Source: Lachnospiraceae bacterium (GTDB lineage Bacteria > Bacillota > Clostridia > Lachnospirales > Lachnospiraceae). Taken from it: a DNA stretch of 64,000 bases. This document shows positions 17,449-25,724 of the stretch, in pieces (position 1 is the first letter of the stretch; every line of letters starts with the position of its first letter). The notes beneath the pieces are model-generated. The model saw only the letters and a list, made by a program, of their open reading frames with translations, did not search any database and was not told the DNA's origin. The translations under genes and the position numbers were made by a program. The stretch is from the NCBI GenBank assembly GCA_910573755.1, contig CAJTBO010000018.1:1-64000 (forward strand), read 5' to 3'.

Positions 17449-18014
17449 TTCATACACCTCTCAATTTTTTTGATTGTTTGTTTTGGTAACTCTTTTTTAC
17501 TCGCTGTACCCGCACATACAATTTTGCCTATCGGTTTCATTCCCGCTGTCTTAAAAAACTCGTCCATACTGCGGATTGCCCCTCCGCTTTGTCCGAATAT
17601 CCATGAAAAAGGAAAAGGCGTGTTGCAGGAAGTTAAAAGCATATATTTCTTACCCTTTAAACGTGGCTTAGGAAATGTGCTTGTTTCCTCCATAGCCGTT
17701 CCCAATAATCGGTCAAATAAATTTTTAACAGGAGCAGGCACATTCGCCCAATAGACAGGAGCTGCAAGCAGAACCGTTTGGCATTTCTGTAAACACATTA
17801 CAATTTCCTGTATATCGTCCTTTTGAATACAAGTGTGCGTATTCATGCAAGCCCTACAACTCGTACAGTAAGAAAGATTTTTTTCGTATAGGTTAATCTT
17901 CGTTACGGTATAGCCCATTTCTTCGGCTCTACGAATTGCATAATTTAGCATAGTTGCGGTTGTTCCGCTTGTATGAGGGCTTCCCAAAATAGCAAGTAAC
18001 CTTTTTTCATTCAT
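17445..18014 (-). CDS. Flavodoxin-fold iron-sulfur flavoprotein
   Basis: Flavodoxin-like reductase starting MNEKRLLAILGSPHTSGTT, the FMN phosphate loop. The cluster CTSCRACMNTHTC fits CX2CX2CX5C of iron-sulfur flavoproteins. It continues with AAPVYWANVPAPVKNLFDR, a flavin contact. I chose the ATG at 18014 because AGGAGG is 7 nt upstream; earlier in-frame starts lie on or before this site. It follows the TetR gene by 11 bp and overlaps the FMN-binding gene. Together they look like a redox stress or electron-export unit under TetR control. Confidence 0.87.
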   Translation of the reverse strand: MNEKRLLAILGSPHTSGTTATMLNYAIRRAEEMGYTVTKINLYEKNLSYCTSCRACMNTHTCIQKDDIQEIVMCLQKCQTVLLAAPVYWANVPAPVKNLFDRLLGTAMEETSTFPKPRLKGKKYMLLTSCNTPFPFSWIFGQSGGAIRSMDEFFKTAGMKPIGKIVCAGTASKKELPKQTIKKIERCMK

Positions 18015-18025
18015 ACTCATTCCTC

Positions 18026-18661
18026 CTACTTGTTTACTGCAATAGAGCAATACAGCATATAAAAACCATGCTCTAAAAACTGGATTTTTGATAAGCCCAT
18101 TGTTTTTTTAATATATTCTTCTTTATTTGCTGCAAACTGAATAAGCCCGGACAGCATACCCCACAAATTAAAAATAGTAGGCATGATTTTCAGATTGCCA
18201 CGCAAATCGCCTTTATCTATGCCGGAGATTAAAAACTCCTTTATCTTTTCATTTATTTCTTCCCCTATTTGATAAGTTTCTTTTTCTTCGGGAAGATAAT
18301 CGTGGCTTTCAAAATCAATATTGATTTTATCTAATACCATTTTGAAGTAGAATGGAAATTCTTCTTGGTACTGAACCAGCCCACGGCAAATGAAATTGTA
18401 CTGTTCTTTTGTGGTTTCTTGTTGTTCCAGCGCAGAAACGATGTAATGATAAAGTTTTTTCATGCTATCCAGCACTAAGAAACCAACAATTTCCTCTTTG
18501 TTCTCAAAATACACATATAAAGTCGCTTTACTATATCCGGCTGCTTTTGCTATATCGTCCATAGATGTTGCTACAATGCCTTTATCCATGAATAATACTG
18601 ACGCAGCGGAAGCAATTTTTTCTCGGTGTACGCTTCTCGGCTCTTTTTTTCTCCGTGCCAT
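18026..18661 (-). CDS. TetR/AcrR-family repressor
   Basis: A 211-aa TetR-type regulator: N-terminal helix-turn-helix KIASAASVLFMDKGIVATSM, then DDIAKAAGYSKATLYVYFEN, and a helical ligand-binding half. AGGAGG lies 6 nt before ATG. Just upstream is a perfect palindrome overlapping its own promoter, so it very likely represses itself and the flavoprotein and FMN-binding genes behind it. The ligand is unknown; a flavin, quinone or redox-active compound would fit the operon. Confidence 0.92.
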   Translation of the reverse strand: MARRKKEPRSVHREKIASAASVLFMDKGIVATSMDDIAKAAGYSKATLYVYFENKEEIVGFLVLDSMKKLYHYIVSALEQQETTKEQYNFICRGLVQYQEEFPFYFKMVLDKINIDFESHDYLPEEKETYQIGEEINEKIKEFLISGIDKGDLRGNLKIMPTIFNLWGMLSGLIQFAANKEEYIKKTMGLSKIQFLEHGFYMLYCSIAVNK

Positions 18662-18671
18662 TGCCTGCCTC

Positions 18672-18722
18672 CTATAATTAAACTTATAGTTTAATTATAG
18701 CAGTTTTAAGGAACAATATCAA
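18672..18722 (-). promoter_or_regulatory. TetR operon promoter with perfect palindromic operator
   Basis: Minus strand: TTGATA (18717-18722), 17-bp spacer, TATAAT (18694-18699). A perfect inverted repeat with 13-bp arms and a 3-bp centre, CTATAATTAAACT-TAT-AGTTTAATTATAG (18672-18700), covers the -10 box and the start region. This is the layout of an autorepressed TetR operator. Confidence 0.88.
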
Positions 18723-18863
18723 CTTTTATCCGGGAAAAGCATTTTGAAAAATGTATGTATGAATAAGTGAGTGAGTGAGAGGGATTCCGTATATATCACT
18801 AAAAAAACGAAACTTGTCAAGCTATGTCAAGATTTTTATGATATTCTTATTTCGGGAGGTAAA

Positions 18864-19061
18864 ATGATGTCAGATAGTCGTTTATTCAAAATGTTATATT
18901 ATCTTTTAGACAGGAAACGTGCTACGGCTCCTGAATTGGCAGCTGAATTTGAAGTTTCTACAAGAACAATTAAAAGGTGTCAAGATATATGTGCTATACT
19001 AATGACCATAGCAATACAGTTATACAAAAAATTTAAACAAAATTTTGAAAGAAAGAGGTAA
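18864..19061 (+). pseudogene. Truncated WYL/YafY-type regulator
   Basis: A short protein starting MMSDSRLFKMLYYLLDRK, followed by ATAPELAAEFEVSTRTI, the N-terminal winged helix of YafY-type regulators. Immediately after STRTI the homology stops and the frame ends within about 25 residues, so the WYL ligand domain is missing. GGGAGG is just before the ATG, so the stub may still be made. It lies in a patch of element relics. Confidence 0.65.
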
Positions 19062-19066
19062 CGAAA

Positions 19067-19126
19067 ATGAATCAGAAATTTTGTCAATGCTGCGGTATGC
19101 CTATGGGGCGATTAGTTTCGTTTTGA
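19067..19126 (+). pseudogene. Stub of a zinc-ribbon protein gene
   Basis: Nineteen codons starting MNQKFCQCCGMPMG with an AGAGG ribosome site, then an abrupt stop. The CXXC pair matches the start of small putative zinc-ribbon proteins, which are longer. The sequence to 19316 is further debris, including an open piece NKLSDAEFRQLVHILEKSK (about 19162-19280) that lacks a start. Nothing else functional is seen there. Confidence 0.5.
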
Positions 19127-19316
19127 TGAACAGGAAGTATAAGAAATTGCTTTCATTATAACAAACTGTCTGATGCGGAGTTCCGCCAGCTTGTACATAT
19201 CCTTGAAAAATCGAAATTCTTCAAAAGCTATGCGGCCGGAGAAAGAAGCCGAAATAAGAAAACCGCTTCTGATAGTATTTAGTCGGGAGCGCGGCTCGAT
19301 AAACCGGAATCTATGC

Positions 19317-20102
19317 TTATATTTTTTTCTTTTGCATAAATATAAAAAATGCAATCAAAATCACATTGACAATTAAAACAATAATGCTTCCTTCAATTTT
19401 GCAAATACCGCCGGACAAAATATCGCTTCCGGTAAAAGTCGTAACAAACAGATTTGGATAGTCATCAGCAAGTGACACACCCCCTAAAACCAATGCACCA
19501 ATTCCATTCCATAAAAAGTGCATAATAATTGGCGCTATAATAGAGCCACTATATTCAAGGACTACTATCATAAGCAAACTCATAGTAAATATATTTAAAA
19601 CGGGAATAATACCCGCTTCAAATGCCCCTCCATGCAATGCTGTAAAAAGTATTGTTGTCACAATCGCAGCAACAATTATATTGTGCTTTTGCTTAAGCAT
19701 TTGATACAAATAACCACGAACAAGAAGTTCCTGCATAATGGTATTTAGAAATACTGCCAGCACCCAAACAGGGAATAGGCTAATTAAGTTAGCTCCGTCA
19801 ACATGGATAATTTTTGCTGCATACATTACCAAAACAGGAATAGCTAACCATACAATCCCTGCGATCACTCCCAATACCATTCCCTTTACCGGATTATCGA
19901 ATAAATGTAACTTTACATTTTTCTTTTCAACAAGCCAAAAGATGAGAGTAAAAGCTGCCACTGCCAATAGAGGTGTAATTTCTGCCCATAATCTCCATAT
20001 AGCTTGTTCCTTTGAAGATGATAACGGCAATATAGAAACCAGTATTGCCCATCCCAGAAAAAAGCCTATGGATTTTAAAATTGTAATACCGATTTTTTTC
20101 AA
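19317..20102 (-). CDS. CPBP-family intramembrane metalloprotease
   Basis: A 261-aa membrane protein with about seven spans. CPBP motifs are present: Q-E-L-L-V-R at about residue 123 (family EExxxR), F-T-A-L-H, and H-F-L-W-N. The first glutamate of motif 1 is glutamine here, which may change or abolish catalysis. Family members cleave in the membrane, process CAAX-like substrates or protect bacteriocin producers. No bacteriocin genes are visible. The gene stands alone in AT-rich sequence. Confidence 0.82.
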   Translation of the reverse strand: MKKIGITILKSIGFFLGWAILVSILPLSSSKEQAIWRLWAEITPLLAVAAFTLIFWLVEKKNVKLHLFDNPVKGMVLGVIAGIVWLAIPVLVMYAAKIIHVDGANLISLFPVWVLAVFLNTIMQELLVRGYLYQMLKQKHNIIVAAIVTTILFTALHGGAFEAGIIPVLNIFTMSLLMIVVLEYSGSIIAPIIMHFLWNGIGALVLGGVSLADDYPNLFVTTFTGSDILSGGICKIEGSIIVLIVNVILIAFFIFMQKKKI

Positions 20103-20189
20103 AATGAATACCTCCCAAACTCCAATTTATCAATAGCTCCATTATACCGCAATAACTTTCCTGATGGAATAGACATTACAAAAATTCAT

Positions 20190-20342
20190 TTAGTTGCAAT
20201 AAGACGTTACTCCTCTGAATCTGCCCTTGTTCTGTCCTTTGTAATAACAAGCTGCCCCTGCCGGAACGCTGACATTCGTATCCTGCTCCATTAAAAGAAG
20301 CAGGATACGGACATAAATTTGGCTGACCTGATATTCCGCCAA
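20190..20342 (-). CDS. Possible small protein after the metal ATPase gene
   Basis: A 50-codon frame starting TTG with a strong GGAGGGG site 5 nt upstream, 16 bp after the ATPase stop. The product begins AEYQVSQIYVRILLLLMEQD. Within it is an 11-bp perfect inverted repeat (20277-20287 with 20299-20309), so the region may instead be structured RNA. No recognised domain; existence is uncertain. Confidence 0.35.
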   Translation of the reverse strand: MAEYQVSQIYVRILLLLMEQDTNVSVPAGAACYYKGQNKGRFRGVTSYCN

Positions 20343-20358
20343 AGGAACCCCTCCTTCC

Positions 20359-22374
20359 TTACAGCTTTTTCACAAACAGGCAGCGGATCGCATTCAGCAC
20401 TGCAAGAATCATAACGCCTACGTCTGCGAAGATCGCCAGATACATATTCGCAATGCCCACAGCCCCTAACGCAAGGCAGGCAAACTTTACAACAAGCGCC
20501 ATCACAATATTCTGATAAACGATCCGCAGACACTTTCTTGAAATCTTGATCGCTTTTGCAATCTTAATCGGGTCATCATCCATCAGCACAATATCCGCCG
20601 CTTCGATAGCCGCATCGGAACCCATTGCTCCCATAGCGATACCGATATCCGCTCTGGAAAGCACCGGTGCGTCATTGATACCGTCACCGACAAATGCCAG
20701 CTTCGCCTTGCCCGGCTTCACCCGCAGAAGTTCCTCCACCTTATCCACCTTATCTGCCGGCAGAAGTTCACTGTAAACCTCGTCAATCCCAAGAGAGGAA
20801 GCGACCTGATTTGCCACTTTCTTTGCATCGCCCGTCAGCATGACGCATTTTTCTACGCCTGCTCTTTTTAATTCCGCAATCGCTGCTTTCGAATGGGGTT
20901 TGATAATATCGGAGATCACGATATGCCCTGCATATTTCCCACCCACTGCCATGTGGATGATCGTTCCGGTCTGATGGCAGTCCTGATAAGGGATATTCAG
21001 GTGTTTCATCAGTTTATCGTTTCCGGCTGCAACCTCCATGCCGTCTACTTTCGCAGTCACGCCGTTTCCGCTGATTTCCTGTATATCCGATACACGGGTT
21101 CTGTCAATCTCTTTCCCGTATGCCCGCTGCAGGCTCTTGCTGATCGGATGGGAAGACGCGCTCTCTGCAAGGGCCGCATACTCCAACAGTTTTTCATTCT
21201 CTATGGTGGAATGGTGAATCCCGTTTACTTCAAAAACACCTTTTGTCATGGTTCCGGTTTTGTCAAAAACAACATACTTAGTCCGGGAGAGGATTTCCAG
21301 ATAGTTGGAACCTTTCACCAGAACGCCCTCCTTGCTTGCGCCGCCGATTCCCGCGAAGAAACTCAATGGAATACTGATTACAAGCGCACAAGGGCAGCTG
21401 ATCACAAGGAATGTCAACGCCCGGTAAATCCACACACCCCAGTCCGCAGACAAGCCCATAAAAAGCATACGGATGACAGGGGGAAGAAACGCCAGCGCCA
21501 ATGCCGCATAGCAGACGGCAGGTGTATATATCTTTGCAAATTTCGAGATAAAATCTTCTGATTTTGATTTGCGGGAACTTGCATTTTCCACTAAATCCAA
21601 AATCTTGGAAACCGTGGATTCCCCGAACTCCCTGGTGGTCTGTATCTTCAATACACCGGTCATGCTGATACATCCGCTGATTACTTCATCGCCAACCTTT
21701 GCCTCCCTGGGCAGGCTTTCCCCGGTCAGCGCACTGGTATTCAGGCTGGAATTGCCCTCAACAATCATACCGTCAATCGGCACTTTCTCTCCCGGCCGGA
21801 CAACAATCACGCTGCCAATCCCTACTTCATCCGGGTCTACCTGCTCTAACTTTCCGTTCCTCTCTACATTCGCATAATCGGGCCGGATATCCATCAGGTT
21901 GCTGATATTGCGGCGGCTCTTTCCGACCGCATACCCCTGAAACCACTCCCCGATCTGGTAAAACAGCATAACGGCGATTGCTTCCAGATATTCACCATTC
22001 TCATAAATAGCCAGTGCCATTGCCCCAATCGTAGCCACTGCCATCAGAAAACTTTCGTCAAATACCTGACGGTTTTTAATTCCCTTTACAGCTTTCCTCA
22101 GAATGTCATATCCGATGATCAGATAGTCAATCAGATAGCACCCAAAACGAAGCCATCTTCCTGCGGACGGGAATAAATACCCGCAGGCCGTATCAAACAT
22201 CTCTGCGGAAATAAACTGGAGCGCCAGTAAGATTCCGGCGCTGATTAAAATACGAACCATCATAACCCGTTGCTTTCTTGTCATGCCATCTTTGCGGCTG
22301 CCGGCAAAAATAAGAAGAACAGCAGCCATTATGATAACAACTGTAAGCAGTATGCTTATCACTAATTCCTGCAT
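20359..22374 (-). CDS. Heavy-metal P1B-type ATPase (Cd/Zn/Pb exporter type)
   Basis: A 671-aa transporter. Visible motifs: metal-site CPC within VISCPCALVIS (the Cd/Zn/Pb subgroup form), phosphorylated Asp in DKTGTM, actuator TGES, the hinge MLTGDA and GDGINDAPVL. About eight membrane spans. The usual N-terminal CxxC metal domain is absent; a separate HMA protein is encoded just upstream. It exports toxic divalent metals at the cost of ATP. AAAGGAG lies 7 nt before ATG. A divergent ArsR-type regulator next to the HMA gene probably controls both. Metal choice between Cd, Zn and Pb is inferred. Confidence 0.93.
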   Translation of the reverse strand: MQELVISILLTVVIIMAAVLLIFAGSRKDGMTRKQRVMMVRILISAGILLALQFISAEMFDTACGYLFPSAGRWLRFGCYLIDYLIIGYDILRKAVKGIKNRQVFDESFLMAVATIGAMALAIYENGEYLEAIAVMLFYQIGEWFQGYAVGKSRRNISNLMDIRPDYANVERNGKLEQVDPDEVGIGSVIVVRPGEKVPIDGMIVEGNSSLNTSALTGESLPREAKVGDEVISGCISMTGVLKIQTTREFGESTVSKILDLVENASSRKSKSEDFISKFAKIYTPAVCYAALALAFLPPVIRMLFMGLSADWGVWIYRALTFLVISCPCALVISIPLSFFAGIGGASKEGVLVKGSNYLEILSRTKYVVFDKTGTMTKGVFEVNGIHHSTIENEKLLEYAALAESASSHPISKSLQRAYGKEIDRTRVSDIQEISGNGVTAKVDGMEVAAGNDKLMKHLNIPYQDCHQTGTIIHMAVGGKYAGHIVISDIIKPHSKAAIAELKRAGVEKCVMLTGDAKKVANQVASSLGIDEVYSELLPADKVDKVEELLRVKPGKAKLAFVGDGINDAPVLSRADIGIAMGAMGSDAAIEAADIVLMDDDPIKIAKAIKISRKCLRIVYQNIVMALVVKFACLALGAVGIANMYLAIFADVGVMILAVLNAIRCLFVKKL

Positions 22375-22424
22375 AGTAAAACTCCTTTCAAAATATGCTT
22401 AATTGTTTAATTGTTATTGGTAAA

Positions 22425-22468
22425 AATGACACCCCTAAACTGCAGCGGTACATTTTAAGGGTGTCATT
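22425..22468 (-). terminator. Terminator between the HMA gene and the P-type ATPase gene
   Basis: Perfect 10-bp arms AATGACACCC (22425-22434) and GGGTGTCATT (22459-22468). Read on the minus strand the stem is followed by a short T-run. It may attenuate readthrough from the metallochaperone gene into the ATPase gene. Confidence 0.6.
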
Positions 22469-22488
22469 CCATCACTGGCAGCTGCCGC

Positions 22489-22707
22489 TTAAAGGAAAAT
22501 TTCACAGTCCGGCTCCACTTTCTTGCAGGCATCCAGCACGTTCTTCATAACATCCTTCGGCTCCTGTCCCTCGTCAAATTCCACGATCATCTTCTGTGTC
22601 ATAAAATTGACCGTTGCGCTCTGAACACCGGCGGTCTTGCGGGCCGCATCCTCCATCAGATTGGCACAGTTGGCACAGTCTACCTCGATCTTGTAAGTCT
22701 TTTTCAT
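22489..22707 (-). CDS. Heavy-metal-associated (HMA) domain protein
   Basis: A 72-aa single HMA domain: MKKTYKIEVDCANCANLMED with the metal-binding CxxC, the hydrophobic core TVNFMTQKMIVEF and a C-terminal EPDCEIFL. It likely hands metal to the ATPase, which lacks this domain, or serves as its detached regulatory domain. AAGGAGG precedes ATG. Encoded divergently from the ArsR gene across the shared control region at 22708-22891. Confidence 0.9.
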   Translation of the reverse strand: MKKTYKIEVDCANCANLMEDAARKTAGVQSATVNFMTQKMIVEFDEGQEPKDVMKNVLDACKKVEPDCEIFL

Positions 22708-22747
22708 TGGAAAAGTCCTCCTTGCTGTTTTCTGTTTTTCAAATTTA

Positions 22748-22788
22748 ATGATTAAGTACTTGTTTAATCATCATGGTTGCAGTATAAT
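22748..22788 (+). promoter_or_regulatory. ArsR gene promoter with palindromic operator
   Basis: Inverted repeat ATGATTAA-8-TTAATCAT (22748-22771), the size and style of CzrA/SmtB operators, overlaps a -35 TTGTTT (22760-22765); TATAAT follows at 22783-22788 after 17 bp. Metal release of the ArsR protein would open this promoter and probably the divergent HMA promoter. A related TTAATTGTTTAA lies before the ATPase gene at about 22399. Confidence 0.8.
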
Positions 22789-22891
22789 ACACAAAAAGGC
22801 ACTGGTCAATACCTCTCAGGCATTCCCTCCCAAATGGGCGAAAAGTATTTCCGTTTGGGCGAAATGCAAGCGAAAAAGAAAGGAAAATAAT

Positions 22892-23260
22892 ATGGAACAC
22901 GCAAAATTACCACACCGGCACGGAGATGTGCAGCAAACAGAACTGATACAGAAACAGCTAAAACATGTGGATTATTTTCAGACTGTGGCAGAAGTTTTTA
23001 AGCAGCTTGGCGATACCACCAGAATCCGGATTTTCTGGCTTCTCTGCCACCGGGAGGAATGTGTCCTCAACATTTCTGCTATGTTGGATATGTCAAGCCC
23101 GGCTGTATCCCATCACCTCCGGCCACTAAAGAACAGCGGCCTGATCGTCTGCCGCCGGGAGGGAAAAGAAGTTTACTATCGTGCTGCCGATACGGAACAG
23201 GGACGCCTGCTGCACCAGATGATTGAGCAGGTCATGGAAATCACCTGCCCCGAATTGTGA
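22892..23260 (+). CDS. ArsR/SmtB-family metal-responsive repressor
   Basis: A 122-aa winged-helix regulator (VFKQLGDTTRIRIFWLLCHR, then ECVLNISAMLDMSSPAVSHH). Possible metal ligands are the His-rich N-terminus (HAKLPHRHGD), Cys in EECVLNIS, and Asp/His in the last helix (ADTEQGRLLHQMIEQ). It should repress the metal efflux genes and release DNA on binding Cd, Zn or similar ions. Start chosen at 22892 from the AAAGAAAGGA site; an upstream in-frame extension to 22748 would run through the promoter. Confidence 0.9.
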   Translation: MEHAKLPHRHGDVQQTELIQKQLKHVDYFQTVAEVFKQLGDTTRIRIFWLLCHREECVLNISAMLDMSSPAVSHHLRPLKNSGLIVCRREGKEVYYRAADTEQGRLLHQMIEQVMEITCPEL

Positions 23261-23270
23261 GGTCTGCCCT

Positions 23271-24173
23271 ATGAATGACGAATTAATAAAAATACAAAAA
23301 AATGTGGAATCGTTTTATCCCGAAATTGCAGATAGTATCATTCCGCTTTATCCCGGTGTTGAAATATGTTATCTGACATTTTCATCCGATTCGTTTTCTG
23401 TGCAGCATAAAGCCATGCCGCACATCATTCAGATCAACTATTGTAAAGCCGGGCAGATTGTATGGGAAATGAAGAACGGGAACCGTATCTATTTGAATCC
23501 GGGAGATTTTTCCGTACACGCTATGAAAGTCTGTACAAATTCTGTACTCAGATTTCCAAGTGGCATATATCAGGGTCTTACCATTTATGTTGATTTACAA
23601 AAAAGCTCTGACAATCCTCCCGAATTGCTGAAAGGCAGTAATATATTGGAAACTATATTACCAGAAAAATTTTGTCAGAATGACTGTCCGGCTTTTCTTG
23701 CCGGAAACGAGCAGACGGAAAATATCTTTTCTGCATTTTATGATCAGCCCGAAATGCTTAAATTACCATATCAAAAAATCAAGGTTTTGGAATTATTGCT
23801 TTATCTTTCTAAAATGGAGTTTATTCCTCAAAACAAACTGGCTGAATACCAATCGGAACTGATAGAAACTATCCGCAAGATCCATGACCGGCTTTTGCGG
23901 CGCATGGAACAAAGGATCACCATAGAAGAACTTTCCAGACAGTATCTTATTAATCCGACAACCTTAAAAAGTGCTTTTAAATCCGTTTACGGAACTTCCC
24001 TTGCCGCACACATCAAAGAACACCGCATGGAACAAGCGGCAAAAATGTTAAGAGAAACCAATATGACTATAGCGGAAATTGCACAAGCTGTCGGCTATGA
24101 TAGTCAAAGTAAATTTACCGCAGCCTTTAAATCCTTTTATCAAGTCCTGCCAAGAGAGTACCGCAAAAAATAA
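23271..24173 (+). CDS. AraC-family transcriptional regulator
   Basis: A 300-aa regulator: N-terminal cupin-like effector domain (QINYCKAGQIVWEMKNG, YLNPGDFSVHAM) and a C-terminal AraC double helix-turn-helix (ITIEELSRQYLINPTTLKSA and MTIAEIAQAVGYDSQSKFTA). It follows the ArsR stop by 10 bp, so it may be cotranscribed and metal-induced. Targets are unknown; no siderophore or sugar genes are adjacent. The chosen ATG is 9 nt from GAGG. A stem-loop terminator follows. Confidence 0.9.
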   Translation: MNDELIKIQKNVESFYPEIADSIIPLYPGVEICYLTFSSDSFSVQHKAMPHIIQINYCKAGQIVWEMKNGNRIYLNPGDFSVHAMKVCTNSVLRFPSGIYQGLTIYVDLQKSSDNPPELLKGSNILETILPEKFCQNDCPAFLAGNEQTENIFSAFYDQPEMLKLPYQKIKVLELLLYLSKMEFIPQNKLAEYQSELIETIRKIHDRLLRRMEQRITIEELSRQYLINPTTLKSAFKSVYGTSLAAHIKEHRMEQAAKMLRETNMTIAEIAQAVGYDSQSKFTAAFKSFYQVLPREYRKK

Positions 24174-24220
24174 TTGAACTGACTTACTCTTTAAAATCGC
24201 TGCTGTGATATGTCCTTACA

Positions 24221-24250
24221 AGCCAGCCCCATCCCGGCTGGCTTATTTAT
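24221..24250 (+). terminator. Terminator after the AraC gene
   Basis: AGCCAGCC (24221-24228) pairs with GGCTGGCT (24236-24243), followed by a T-rich TATTTATTG. Confidence 0.75.
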
Positions 24251-24283
24251 TGTTGCAGGCTGCTATTTGTAATAATTTCCTGT

Positions 24284-24393
24284 GAAATGGAAATCTCCGT
24301 GGAATATGTTCCCCGTACAAAAGAAGAGTTTTATCCTTCAGGCACAACAGACGGATATTTTGAAGCACCCTGCGGGGAACATATCAGAATAAG
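24284..24393 (+). pseudogene. Second relic of the element sigma-factor-like gene
   Basis: An open stretch reads MEISVEYVPRTKEEFYPS, then TTDGYFEAPCGEH, matching the middle of the truncated sigma-like protein at 9181-9519 (EISLEYITEEKFYP, TTDEYFEAPYEEH). The conserved piece is only about 33 codons and both ends are gone. It shows that a related element once reached this point, beside the his operon end. Confidence 0.6.
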
Positions 24394-24405
24394 GCTTTTC
24401 AAGAT

Positions 24406-25692
24406 TTACTCCCGGTTCGCCAGTTCCTTCGTGATCTCCTCCCAGCTGATACCTTTTTCCGCCATCAGCACCATCATATGATACAGGAAATCCGAAATCT
24501 CATATTTCACTTCGTTCTTATTGGGGTTTTTTGCCGCGATCACGATCTCCGTCGCCTCTTCCCCCAGTTTTTTCAGTATCTTATCCAATCCTTTGTCAAA
24601 CAGATAATTGGTGTAGGAACCCTCCCTCGGATGGATCTTCCGATCCTCAATGACTTTCATGACTTCCTCAAATACTTTCAGCGGATTCGCCGCCTCCTTT
24701 AAATCCTGTGCCATGATCTCATTGAAAAAGCAGGAACGGCTTCCTGTATGGCAGGCGGCACCCACCTGACTGACCTTAGCCAGGATCGTATCATAATCAC
24801 AGTCCGCCGTCAGGGATTTCACATACTGGTAATGCCCGCTGGTCTCTCCCTTGATCCAGAGCTCCTGCCGGCTCCTGCTGTAATAGGTCATCTTTCCGGT
24901 CCGCAGCGTATGTTCAAAAGCCTCCTCATTCATATAGGCGACCATCAGCACCTCGCTGGTCTTATAGTCCTGTGTTACCACCGGCACCATGCCGTCGCCG
25001 TTTAACTTGAAATCAGCCCATGACAATTTTCCCTGCGGTACTTTTACCTCCACACCGCTCTCCTGAAAAACCGATTTCATGGAATACAGATCCTTGTAAT
25101 TGTCATTGATAGCGTTGCCTGAGATGCCGTCCACCGCCGGATTCTGGAAGATCCAGGACATGCCCTCCAGCGAACAGACATCCATCACAATGATCGTGGG
25201 ATCGTTTAAACACTGCATCGTCTCTTTCACACTGCCGGACTGGACGATCCAGATCGTCTCGGAAATGTAGGCATCTATAAGCTGCCTGTGGATGCTCAGC
25301 GTCTCCGGTTTTGTAAAAGAAAGATATATTCTCTCCTTCCCGAACTTTTTGGAAACCTCTTCGGTGATCTCGATATTCTCTTCCTTGTCATAATTCAGTA
25401 CAGCCCGCTCACAGCCCGTATAAAGGATTTTTTTCACATCCTCCATCCGCATCACATTTCCTGCTCCAATCACGGGAATCTCAATGGCATTGCAGATTTC
25501 CTTCATCACATCCAGTGCCTTTTCATGTTCCTCATCTCCCTTTGACATATCAAAAACGATCAGTTCATCCGCCGCGTTCTCACTGTAGGTTTTTGCCAGT
25601 TCCACCGGATTATCCGACACAACTGTTATATCCTTAAAATTCTTTACCGCCTTTTCCTTATACAGATAAATGCATGGTATTAATCTTTTCAT
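24406..25692 (-). CDS. hisIE: Three-domain histidine protein: degenerate HisF-like domain, HisI, HisE
   Basis: A 428-aa protein. Residues about 1-210 resemble the HisF/HisA barrel, but the catalytic Asp of the HisF IPCLDV motif is Tyr ([16 protein letters not shown]). About 225-320 is phosphoribosyl-AMP cyclohydrolase ([26 protein letters not shown] and [13 protein letters not shown] metal sites). About 325-428 is phosphoribosyl-ATP diphosphatase ([20 protein letters not shown]). It performs steps 2 and 3 of histidine synthesis; the first domain is probably structural or regulatory. It is the last gene of the operon and is linked to hisB by an 11-codon mini-frame. Confidence 0.9.
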   Translation of the reverse strand: MKRLIPCIYLYKEKAVKNFKDITVVSDNPVELAKTYSENAADELIVFDMSKGDEEHEKALDVMKEICNAIEIPVIGAGNVMRMEDVKKILYTGCERAVLNYDKEENIEITEEVSKKFGKERIYLSFTKPETLSIHRQLIDAYISETIWIVQSGSVKETMQCLNDPTIIVMDVCSLEGMSWIFQNPAVDGISGNAINDNYKDLYSMKSVFQESGVEVKVPQGKLSWADFKLNGDGMVPVVTQDYKTSEVLMVAYMNEEAFEHTLRTGKMTYYSRSRQELWIKGETSGHYQYVKSLTADCDYDTILAKVSQVGAACHTGSRSCFFNEIMAQDLKEAANPLKVFEEVMKVIEDRKIHPREGSYTNYLFDKGLDKILKKLGEEATEIVIAAKNPNKNEVKYEISDFLYHMMVLMAEKGISWEEITKELANRE

Positions 25693-25724
25693 ATCTGCCT
25701 TACCCTCTCTTTTTCTTTGCTCAT
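25689..25724 (-). CDS. Bridging mini-cistron between hisB and hisIE
   Basis: ATG overlaps the hisB stop (ATGA) and its TGA overlaps the hisIE start (ATGA). The 11-residue product is [11 protein letters not shown]. The frame contains AGAGGGTAAGG, which also serves as the hisIE ribosome site. It may be a passive by-product of spacing, but both ends are exactly coupled. Confidence 0.45.
   Translation of the reverse strand: MSKEKERVRQI

Noticed and set aside
23680-23862. Short plus-strand frame inside the AraC gene
   Set aside because: It is an out-of-frame shadow of the regulator.
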